Source: an uncultured Eubacteriales bacterium
GTDB taxonomy: Bacteria; Bacillota; Clostridia; Christensenellales; UBA1242
Direction of reading: 5' to 3'
Assembly (NCBI GenBank): GCA_949077035.1
Contig: CARUPR010000009.1
Span: 9,762-73,761 of the forward strand
Length of the DNA: 64,000 nucleotides
In this document: piece after piece, positions 42,871 through 50,102 of the stretch
How positions within the stretch are numbered: position 1 is the first letter of the stretch
How the letters are laid out: the number at the start of each line of letters is the position of its first letter
The notes under the pieces: generated by a model
The model's database searches: none
What the model was told of the DNA's origin: nothing
What the model saw: only the letters and a program-made list of their open reading frames with translations
Made by a program: the position numbers and the translations under genes

Positions 42871-43806
42871 ATGAAAGAAAATAGAGAACAACCGATTATA
42901 ATGCCAGCAACCGCTTTAAACCGAGCAGATGAGGAAAGTGCTATGAGCGAAATCGGCTCTCTGCATGATTTGGGTAAATTTAAAACCGTGCAGGCTTTGA
43001 AAGACGCGTATGATAGTTTGCAGGTGGAGTTTACCAAAAAATGCCAAAAACTAAGTCAGTTACAAAAAGATAAAACTGAAAATTTATCAAAAGAAAAAGA
43101 GGAAAAACGAGTTTCAAATATGGATATCGACAAAAATGAAAAAACAGAAATTTTTGATAATTTAACAAAAAACATTGAAAAAATAGCAGAAAATGATGAA
43201 AAAACTGCTAATTATGATGAAATTATTGTCGAAAACCAAGAAAAAGATTTGCAAGCCAACGAAGGCTTGAAAGAAAATCAAACAGAAAATGTTGAAAAGA
43301 AAACTGCTGATAATGATGAAGAGAGTGCTGTTGAAAATGATGAGAGTGCTGTTGAAATTTTATCTGATAATGAAAATTTGTCAAATGAAAACATATCAAA
43401 TTCTGAAGTTTTATCAGGCAGCGAAAACACCTCTTTTGATGATGAAAAAATGAAAAAGTTCCTTGAAAGTAATTTTGATGCAGGAAGTTATGCCGATGAA
43501 ATCAAAGAAAGATTTAAAGGTGTGACAAACAAAAATTCTGACCCATTTGCGGTCGCTTGGGCAGAGGTCTTACTCAAACATATTAAAGAGGGAGATAAAT
43601 TAAGCGACCCAATAATCAATCAATATGTTTTATCTGATGAAAATGTAAAAAAGAAGATAGTCGAAGATTATCTTATAGGGTTAAACAACTCAAAACCACC
43701 ACTTGTTATATCTTCACAAAGCGGAGAAAGGTTGTCAAGCGTTGAGCCTGACAACCCTAAAACGCTTGCTGATGCAAAACGACTTGTGGACAAGATGTTT
43801 AGCTAA
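42871..43806 (+). CDS. Scaffold-like acidic coiled-coil protein
   Basis: The 311-residue protein is very acidic, rich in Glu/Asn/Lys and predicted mostly disordered or helical (residues 50-195). The C-terminal half (FLESNFDAGSYADEIKERF) is more ordered. Position between portal and capsid genes and the composition fit a capsid scaffolding protein; no protease domain is seen. ATGGAGGAATAATT precedes the ATG. Assignment rests on synteny and composition, not on a sequence motif. Confidence 0.6.
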   Translation: MKENREQPIIMPATALNRADEESAMSEIGSLHDLGKFKTVQALKDAYDSLQVEFTKKCQKLSQLQKDKTENLSKEKEEKRVSNMDIDKNEKTEIFDNLTKNIEKIAENDEKTANYDEIIVENQEKDLQANEGLKENQTENVEKKTADNDEESAVENDESAVEILSDNENLSNENISNSEVLSGSENTSFDDEKMKKFLESNFDAGSYADEIKERFKGVTNKNSDPFAVAWAEVLLKHIKEGDKLSDPIINQYVLSDENVKKKIVEDYLIGLNNSKPPLVISSQSGERLSSVEPDNPKTLADAKRLVDKMFS

Positions 43807-43897
43807 AAAAAGCAAATTACATTTCCTTTTAAGACATATCACAAAATGAAATTATTTTTAATCTTTCATTTAAACAATTTATTTTTTGGAGGGAATA

Positions 43898-45112
43898 ATG
43901 GTAACATTACAAACTGCTGAAAGTGCTTTGAAAAATGTTTATCTTGGCGTTGTTGCAAATCAACTTAATGTCAATGCAAACCCACTTTTAGCTAAAATTA
44001 AAAAATCTAATAAAGATGTTTGGGGCAAAGAGGTCCGCAAACTTGCACCTTTCGGCATTAATGGCGGAATTGGTGCTGGCAGCGAAACTGATAGTCTTCC
44101 TAATTCTTCAGCGAATGGATATGTTCAGTTTATAGCCGAACTTAAAAACCTTTATGGTAAAATTGAAATTTCTGACAAAGCGGTTAGGGCTTCAGCAAAC
44201 AATGTTGGTGCTTTTGTTAATCTTCTTTCTGACGAAATGGAAGGACTTGTTAAGGCAAGTTCATTCAATCTTGGAAGAATGCTTTATGGTGATGGCACTG
44301 GCAAACTTGCAGTGGTAGAAAGCGTGGCTGACAAAACTGTAAAATGCAATAAGGTAAACAATCTTATTGAAGGTATGCTTGTTGATATATATACTTCAAC
44401 TGGCAAGAAAAGCACTTCACCATTGAAGATAACTTATGTTGACAGAGTGAATAAGACTTTCTCTTATATTTCTTCTGCCGATATTACAATTGCAAATGGT
44501 GATACAATTTATGTCCAAGGTTCAAAAGATTTTGAGATAAGTGGTCTTGGAAAATTGTTTGACACAAGCGCAACTTCAATTTATGGGGTAAGCAAATCAG
44601 AGCATCCATGGCTTAATCCTTATCAGACTTCAACTTCTACCGAAATTTCTGATATTTTAATTCAACAAGCGATTGACTTCCTTGATATGAATACAGACAG
44701 CAAAATCAACTTTATTTCTTGCTCAAGCACAGTTAGAAGAGCTTATCAAGAATATTTGGGAGCTTATAGAAGAAATATCGATATTGCAGAACTTGAAGGT
44801 GGATATAAGACTATTTCTCACAACGGAATACCTGTTGTTGCTGATAGATTTGTCGATGATGACACAATGTATTTATTAAATACAAATGACTTTACTCTTC
44901 ATGAACTTTGTGACTGGCAATGGATTGAAGGTGAAGATGGCAGAATTTTAAAACAAAATCAAGGTTTCCCTACTTATAGTGCAACCCTTGTAAAATATGC
45001 AGAACTTATCTGTGATAAGCCATGCGGTCAAGCTAAAATTTCTGGCATTAAATCAAGCGTAACAAATCCTTTTGCTTCTAATGTGACAGTCAATGCTACA
45101 CCAGAAGCTTAA
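43898..45112 (+). CDS. Major capsid protein (HK97-fold type)
   Basis: The 404-residue protein shows the features of phage major capsid proteins. There is an N-terminal arm and an E-loop region (WGKEVRKLAPFGINGGIGAG), then LYGKIEISDKAVRAS. A central insertion follows (about 145-190, beta-rich), then FISCSSTVRRAYQEYL and HNGIPVVADRFVDDDTMYLL. The ATG at 43898 follows GGAGGG; the upstream TTG at 43886 lies in that site. A terminator hairpin comes right after it, as in many phages where capsid must be abundant. Confidence 0.85.
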   Translation: MVTLQTAESALKNVYLGVVANQLNVNANPLLAKIKKSNKDVWGKEVRKLAPFGINGGIGAGSETDSLPNSSANGYVQFIAELKNLYGKIEISDKAVRASANNVGAFVNLLSDEMEGLVKASSFNLGRMLYGDGTGKLAVVESVADKTVKCNKVNNLIEGMLVDIYTSTGKKSTSPLKITYVDRVNKTFSYISSADITIANGDTIYVQGSKDFEISGLGKLFDTSATSIYGVSKSEHPWLNPYQTSTSTEISDILIQQAIDFLDMNTDSKINFISCSSTVRRAYQEYLGAYRRNIDIAELEGGYKTISHNGIPVVADRFVDDDTMYLLNTNDFTLHELCDWQWIEGEDGRILKQNQGFPTYSATLVKYAELICDKPCGQAKISGIKSSVTNPFASNVTVNATPEA

Positions 45113-45132
45113 AAGATAATTAGGTAAAAATG

Positions 45133-45173
45133 GGCAAAAAACGGATAAAAATCATTGTTTTTTGCCTTTTTTC
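45133..45173 (+). terminator. Hairpin after the capsid gene
   Basis: GGCAAAAAAC / GTTTTTTGCC with a 14-nt loop and T6. It is within the operon, so it probably attenuates rather than ends transcription, giving more capsid than downstream message. Confidence 0.7.
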
Positions 45174-45212
45174 TTTAAATTTATTAATATTTTCTATTTT
45201 ATGAGGTGATTT

Positions 45213-45530
45213 ATGGGCAATTTAATCAAAATTGAAAGTGATGTGTTTTTTATCTGTCAGCGTTTAAAAGAGGTGGATGAAAGCTATCAAGTTTTTTATA
45301 ATTTAAGGACTGAAAGTTATGAGGTCCATTCATCAGAGCAGCAAAAAAATAGCTATTGTTTTAAGATTCCTTTTGATAGGCTTGATGAGCGGACTATTGA
45401 TTATGCTGTTAAAACGCGAAGTGAAAATAGAGATAAGCTTCTTAAAGAGATTGAATTAAACAACAAACGCATAGAAGAGAGAAATATTAAAAATCAAATA
45501 AATTTATTAAAGGAGGTGTTATGTTTGTAA
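45213..45530 (+). CDS. Conserved small phage-type protein
   Basis: The 105-residue protein begins LIKIESDVFFICQRLKEVDESY and has YNLRTESYEVHS and FDRLDERTIDYAVKTRSENRD, followed by a charged C-terminal helix. Proteins of this pattern occur next to capsid genes in clostridial phages, with unknown function. TGAGGTG precedes the ATG. It overlaps the next gene by 10 nt. Confidence 0.6.
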   Translation: MGNLIKIESDVFFICQRLKEVDESYQVFYNLRTESYEVHSSEQQKNSYCFKIPFDRLDERTIDYAVKTRSENRDKLLKEIELNNKRIEERNIKNQINLLKEVLCL

Positions 45531-46072
45531 AAGATATTATTTTTAAAGCTTGTGACTTTACCGAAAATGATGATTTGGCACAGGCTTTAAAGCAGAAGGC
45601 TTCTCTTGACGAAGACAAACAAACATTGCTTAGCAAACTTATCAAATGTTTTAATCTTGTCAGAAATGAAATTGTAAGTGAATATATGCCTATTGTCAAA
45701 ATGGAACGAATTTTGGCAAATGAGGGCAAGATTTATTTTGACCAATTTGATGGCAAGGTTATTGATATTTTGTCTGTGAAAGACAGATTTGGCAATAGTG
45801 TCAAATATAAAATTTTTGATGGCTATATGACAGTTGAAAGGCCAGATGTTTTTGTTTATTACAATTCATCTGTTGACGAACTTGGCATTGATGACCAATT
45901 TTATTCCACAATATCAGAGCGCGTTTATGCTTATGGCGTGGTGAGAGAATATTATTTTATTCAAACATTATATGATGATGCAAAGGTATGGGATGAACGT
46001 TTTAAAGCCAGCTTGCAAACTTTTGAACGCAAAAAAGGAGATACGATTTTACCTCGTAGGAGGTGGCTCTGA
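45521..46072 (+). CDS. Head-tail connector / adaptor-like protein
   Basis: The 183-residue protein lies directly after the capsid block. Helical N-terminal half (LSKLIKCFNLVRNEIVSEY), a beta segment (GKIYFDQFDGKVIDILSVKD) and a helical C-terminus ending RRRWL. Position, size and layout resemble the podovirus adaptor (T7 gp11 type), but no motif is diagnostic. AAAGGAGGTG precedes the ATG, and the TGA overlaps the start of the next gene. Confidence 0.5.
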   Translation: MFVKDIIFKACDFTENDDLAQALKQKASLDEDKQTLLSKLIKCFNLVRNEIVSEYMPIVKMERILANEGKIYFDQFDGKVIDILSVKDRFGNSVKYKIFDGYMTVERPDVFVYYNSSVDELGIDDQFYSTISERVYAYGVVREYYFIQTLYDDAKVWDERFKASLQTFERKKGDTILPRRRWL

Positions 46073-47583
46073 TGTTTTATAAAAAAACTCTTCAAGTCAA
46101 AAAGGGAGTTGAAAAAGAATTTGAGTTTGACATGTTTGCAATAAATCAAAATTTGGAGGATGACCAAACTCAATTAAAGGTGGGTGCGCCAAGAAAGGTC
46201 TATAATTTTATTTCCGCCGATGGAACTTTGAAAAATGGTTATGGCTTTAATCAGCTTTCCATGCCTGAAAGTGAGGACGATATTGAAAATGAAACCATCC
46301 TTTCTATAAGAGGAAATGAGGTGAAAAATATCTGGAAGCACAAAAGTTATGACAGGGCAGAAGACAAAAACAACTATAATATATTCTATTTTAATAATGA
46401 TGGAAATGTTTGTTTTAACAGTCTATTCCAGCCAAGGCCTACAGTCAATTTTAAGCCAACAAATTTTGTAGACACACCATTTGTTTGTTATTATCGCAAA
46501 GATTGGCAGGATGCAATGTTGCTTTCTGGCGATGTGAAAGGTGAAAATGACAATATAGAAAAACAGGTTATGCTTTTGACCGAAAATCACTCTTATGTTT
46601 GTGAAAATGCACCAAAGATAATTTCTTGTTGCAGCCATTATGGAAAGCTTTTTGCGATAACCGCAAGTGCGCGTGGGACTTTGATTTATAATGAAGATAA
46701 TGATGTGCTTGCATGGAGTGATGAAAAGACCAAAGACCTTGATTTCAGCGACCCAAGAGGTGACCTTAACAGGATTATTTCTTTCAATGACTATATCTAT
46801 CTGTTTCGGGATTTTGGCATAACCCGCATTTCTGAATATGGCAAAGATGGCCTGTTTGAAATTTGTCATATATATCAGTCAGATAGTTTTATTTACCCAA
46901 ACACCATTGCCGAAACAGGCGATAATGTATATTTTTTGGAAGGGGGCAAACTTAAAGTTTTTAATGGCTCTTCTATTAAAAATGTTGAACTTGACGGTCT
47001 GAGTGTTTTGCAGGGTTGTGATAATAGATATGCTTATGGCGAATGTTTTGAAGGAAAATATTATCTTGCCTGTCGTGGAAAGTTTGATGACGACAAAATT
47101 ATTGGCTGTGAGGGCGAAGAAGGATTTAAAAACAATCTTCTTATCGTGCTTGATACAATAAGCCAACATATTGACATTGTCAGAGGGGTTGATGTGAAAA
47201 AGCTTCTGGCTCTTACAAACAGCTTGAAATCAAAACTTGTCGCCTGTTTTCATGGAAAATACAAAGGCAAGATTGGTCAACTTGTAAACAATGGAAAAAT
47301 TTTTGACGAGGTGGTCACCGGCATTTGGGAAAGTGGAAAAACCGATTTTGGCTTCAATGGCAAACTTAAAAGGATAAAATCTTTCTTAATCAAAAGTGAG
47401 GGTGATTGCAAAGTCACCTTTTTAAGTGAACGGGGCGAAAAATCCTTTGTTGTCAAAGGCAAGGAAGTTGTGCAAAATATTCGCAGCAATATTTTAGGTA
47501 ATCAGTTTGTTGTGAAGATTGAAGCTTTGCAAAGCGACAAAATTTATATAAGCAATTTTGTGCTTAAAGTGAGTTGTGGTTGA
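46072..47583 (+). CDS. Beta-rich tail nozzle-like structural protein
   Basis: The 503-residue protein is beta-rich throughout, with repeated strand-turn blades (such as DNYNIFYFNNDGNVCFNSLFQ-like and LIYNEDNDVLAWSDEKT-like stretches), consistent with a beta propeller. It follows the adaptor-like gene, where podoviruses encode the nozzle (T7 gp12 or P22 gp10 type). The ATG at 46072 has GGAGG 8 nt upstream; the GTG at 46063 lies in that site. Function inferred from order and predicted fold. Confidence 0.5.
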   Translation: MFYKKTLQVKKGVEKEFEFDMFAINQNLEDDQTQLKVGAPRKVYNFISADGTLKNGYGFNQLSMPESEDDIENETILSIRGNEVKNIWKHKSYDRAEDKNNYNIFYFNNDGNVCFNSLFQPRPTVNFKPTNFVDTPFVCYYRKDWQDAMLLSGDVKGENDNIEKQVMLLTENHSYVCENAPKIISCCSHYGKLFAITASARGTLIYNEDNDVLAWSDEKTKDLDFSDPRGDLNRIISFNDYIYLFRDFGITRISEYGKDGLFEICHIYQSDSFIYPNTIAETGDNVYFLEGGKLKVFNGSSIKNVELDGLSVLQGCDNRYAYGECFEGKYYLACRGKFDDDKIIGCEGEEGFKNNLLIVLDTISQHIDIVRGVDVKKLLALTNSLKSKLVACFHGKYKGKIGQLVNNGKIFDEVVTGIWESGKTDFGFNGKLKRIKSFLIKSEGDCKVTFLSERGEKSFVVKGKEVVQNIRSNILGNQFVVKIEALQSDKIYISNFVLKVSCG

Positions 47584-47690
47584 TGTTTGAAAAACTGAGA
47601 AATCATATTGATTTGATTGATAAAAGAGAATTCCTTGTCGAGGAATATCTTATAAGAAAAATGCTTCAAAAAAGCAGGAGGAAAAAATAA
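47583..47690 (+). CDS. 35-aa basic small protein in the phage-like operon
   Basis: The short ORF MFEKLRNHIDLIDKREFLVE followed by a Lys/Arg-rich end starts on the TGA of the previous gene (TGATG overlap) and ends 1 nt before the BhlA-like gene. The coupling supports translation. Unknown function. Confidence 0.5.
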   Translation: MFEKLRNHIDLIDKREFLVEEYLIRKMLQKSRRKK

Positions 47691-47691
47691 T

Positions 47692-47919
47692 ATGGATTTC
47701 TGGTCTGAACTTGTAAAAACTGTGATTAGTAATGGTATTTTCGCCATGCTCTTTGTCTATCTTCTTTTCTATATTCTTAAAGATAGTCAAAAACGGGAAG
47801 ATGCTTATCGCAAAACTATTGATGAACTTGCCGAACATCTTTCCGCAATCGAAGATGTTAAAGAAGATGTGGCTCAACTTAAAGACTACCTTGAAAGGAG
47901 GTATGATGATGAAATATAA
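47692..47919 (+). CDS. BhlA/UviB-type holin-like protein
   Basis: The 75-residue protein has one membrane helix (GIFAMLFVYLLFYIL, about 14-28) followed by a charged, coiled-coil-forming tail (REDAYRKTIDELAEHLSAIE). This is the BhlA/UviB pattern of bacteriocin- or phage-associated holins. AGGAGG precedes the ATG. Overlaps the second holin gene. Confidence 0.75.
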   Translation: MDFWSELVKTVISNGIFAMLFVYLLFYILKDSQKREDAYRKTIDELAEHLSAIEDVKEDVAQLKDYLERRYDDEI

Positions 47920-48382
47920 ATCTTATGGCTTCTGGACAGCCCTCGCAGGTGCCCTCACTCTCTTTGTTGGCACCCTTACAAAATCCTTTGGCATTTCTTT
48001 CAATGTTGAAATTATTGAAGATGTAATTATGGCCTTTGCAGGAATCTTGGTTGTGCTTGGCATTGTGTGTATGCCCATTGATAAAGAAAAAAATCCTGAC
48101 AAAGATGATGCCAATGAAAATGCTGAGGTGAAAAAATCTTCTTTGGCAAGTGAAAACTTGGGCAATGAGGATGATTGCACTTTAAAAGATTTTGAGAAAG
48201 CGGAGGAAACTGATATAGACAAAGCCTCTCTCATATTGGCAGAAAAGCAAAACCAAACAAGCAAGCTTTTAAAGGTTGGCAAAGACGCTTTAGATGAGGT
48301 TTTAAGTGTTGAAGAAAATGACGTTTTGGATGATGATGAAGTTGCTGCGAATGATAAACCTGTGTCGAAAAATGTCGAATAA
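47909..48382 (+). CDS. Phage holin-like protein with acidic tail
   Basis: The 157-residue protein has two membrane helices (about 9-28 and 36-57) in the pattern WTALAGALTLFVGTLTKSFGI ... FAGILVVLGIVCMP of phage holins. A roughly 95-residue acidic C-terminal extension follows that typical holins lack. AAAGGAGG with best spacing to the ATG at 47909; in-frame ATGs at 47903 and 47906 are too close. No endolysin follows. Confidence 0.7.
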   Translation: MKYKSYGFWTALAGALTLFVGTLTKSFGISFNVEIIEDVIMAFAGILVVLGIVCMPIDKEKNPDKDDANENAEVKKSSLASENLGNEDDCTLKDFEKAEETDIDKASLILAEKQNQTSKLLKVGKDALDEVLSVEENDVLDDDEVAANDKPVSKNVE

Positions 48383-48687
48383 ATTATATTTAAACAGACT
48401 TAGATATAAAGGATGATGACTTTATAGCTTAAAATGTTTTTTACTAATCAAAATGATGCCTCCATAATCGGGGGCATTTTTTTTGTGCACTAAAAAAGAA
48501 TGTAAGTTATTTTATAATAACAAATTTTTGCCATTTGATGAAAGAATATTTTGTGTGTTTGTTTTGGCTTTGGATATTATATAACAAAAATATTTTCAGT
48601 TTTGTCAAAAATATTTGATTTAGCTATTGATTTATTGGTTAAACTATGTTATTCTATATACAAGAAAAGATATGCTAGGGGGAATAT
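48383..48687. other. Intergenic region after the phage-like operon
   Basis: 305 bp holding the operon terminator (48456-48484) and then AT-rich sequence up to the next gene, whose ribosome binding site is AGGGGGAA. A -10-like TATTCT occurs near 48650, but no good -35 pairs with it. Confidence 0.4.
48456..48484 (+). terminator. Terminator of the phage-like operon
   Basis: ATGCCTCC / GGGGGCAT with a 6-nt loop and T8, 73 nt after the last holin gene. Confidence 0.85.
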
Positions 48688-49779
48688 ATGAAAAAAGATA
48701 TCGAAAACAAAGAAGTGATAAAAAATACCGAAAAACCTTATAGATTTTGGACAAAAACTAAAAAAATCTTTGCAGGTGTTATTGTTGCAGTCATTGTTGC
48801 AGGTGCAGCAATTGGTCTTGCTGTTGGCTTAACCGGAAATAATAAACCAACCCCAACCCCTCCAGACGGCCCAGCGATTGAACAACCAGCAAACCCTGGT
48901 GAAGATGTTGAAAAACCAGGCAATCCTGGTGAAGATATTGAGAAACCAGGTCCAGAAGAACCTGGCAATCCTGGCGAAGGCGAAGAAAAACCAGACCCAG
49001 AAGAACCTGGCAACCCTGGCGAAGGTGATGAAAAACCTGCAGAAAAAATTGAAAATGTTGGTGACCTTATTGAAAAACATCAATCAGACGTATTAGAAGC
49101 TTTAAATTTACATTATCTTGAGAATGCTGGAATAGATTGTCTTGGTAGAGGCTTTAAAACTGAAAAAACTTCAAATGTAGAGTGGTATATCAATGATGGA
49201 AAAGATACAAATGGCATATCTGATTTAACTTTAAAATTTAATTATCAAGCTGGAATTGGAAGTGAAAGGTATATCGTTTGCAGTGTAAAACTTCAAAATG
49301 AAATTAAAGTAGAAGACCTTTATAGCAATGATAAGATAAATAAAGATAGCATAGCAAATGCTATTAAGGCACAAGCAGAAAATTTGGAGTGTGCACAAAA
49401 TTATTCATTCACTTATAATGAAGATAATTTGACAACAAATGTTGATTTAAAAAACACCATTTGTGATGAATTGTTTGGCAAAAATGAAACTGCAACAAGA
49501 TATATAGTTGATGTTGGTTATGTTCTAGATAGTTCTGGTTTGAGTCATTCAAGAGAGTTTAAAGTTGTTGAAATGACAGAAGCAGGAGTTCAAGAAAAGA
49601 CTGTTGTCATCAAAGATGATGATAAAGGATTTGAAGAAAATTTTAAAAGTGGTAATTATAGAAAAAGTGGAGAAGATAAAAAAGTTGAATTTTCAGGAAG
49701 CAAACTTGAGAAGACACAAGCAAATCTTGCAGATTATGTGCTTGAAATGCCAGACGGAAGTTATTTTGAAATGTGCTAA
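48688..49779 (+). CDS. Membrane-anchored protein with Pro-Gly-Asn repeats
   Basis: The 363-residue protein has a cytoplasmic N-terminus of about 30 residues, one membrane helix (IFAGVIVAVIVAGAAIGLAVGL, about 31-52), a linker of NPGE(D/G)-EKP repeats (55-120) and an extracellular domain of about 240 residues ending in Cys. The domain is not recognised. The linker repeats resemble a shorter EKPGED segment in the lipoprotein gene downstream. The gene has its own terminator. Surface exposure is inferred from topology. Confidence 0.7.
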   Translation: MKKDIENKEVIKNTEKPYRFWTKTKKIFAGVIVAVIVAGAAIGLAVGLTGNNKPTPTPPDGPAIEQPANPGEDVEKPGNPGEDIEKPGPEEPGNPGEGEEKPDPEEPGNPGEGDEKPAEKIENVGDLIEKHQSDVLEALNLHYLENAGIDCLGRGFKTEKTSNVEWYINDGKDTNGISDLTLKFNYQAGIGSERYIVCSVKLQNEIKVEDLYSNDKINKDSIANAIKAQAENLECAQNYSFTYNEDNLTTNVDLKNTICDELFGKNETATRYIVDVGYVLDSSGLSHSREFKVVEMTEAGVQEKTVVIKDDDKGFEENFKSGNYRKSGEDKKVEFSGSKLEKTQANLADYVLEMPDGSYFEMC

Positions 49780-49784
49780 AGAGA

Positions 49785-49813
49785 AAAAAAAGATTGCAAA
49801 TGCAATCTTTTTT
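49785..49813. terminator. Terminator after the Pro-Gly-repeat protein
   Basis: Perfect stem AGATTGCA / TGCAATCT (2-nt spacer AA), A8 before and T6 after. Confidence 0.85.
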
Positions 49814-50043
49814 GATGTCGCAAAAAGGTATATTTACAAGAATAATGGGCGAAATTAGCGAAATATAAAGGATATTGTCAGATAATATATAATTATGACG
49901 AAATAATAAGAATAATAGAATATATTGTCGAAAAAAGTCAGAATATAGCGAAAGATAAAGAATAATATAAAAATAAATCAAAAAACAAAGAATGATAGGG
50001 GATTTTGGCAAAAATGCCTTATTTTAAAATATATATGCAAACA
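49814..50043. other. Purine-rich spacer without genes
   Basis: The gap 49780-50102 holds the terminator and the lipoprotein promoter. Between them is AT-rich sequence with recurring GAAATA/GAATAATA words. GTCGCAAAAAGG just after the terminator is weakly like the post-terminator repeat. No ORF of note. Confidence 0.4.
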
Positions 50044-50073
50044 GTTGATTTTTATCGAAAAATAGGATAAAAT
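50044..50073 (+). promoter_or_regulatory. Promoter of the large lipoprotein gene
   Basis: TTGATT (50044-50049) and TAAAAT (50068-50073) with an 18-bp spacer, followed by GGGAGGG 5-6 nt before the ATG at 50103. Confidence 0.6.
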
Positions 50074-50102
50074 ATAGATAAGGCATAAAGGGAGGGATTG
50101 GA

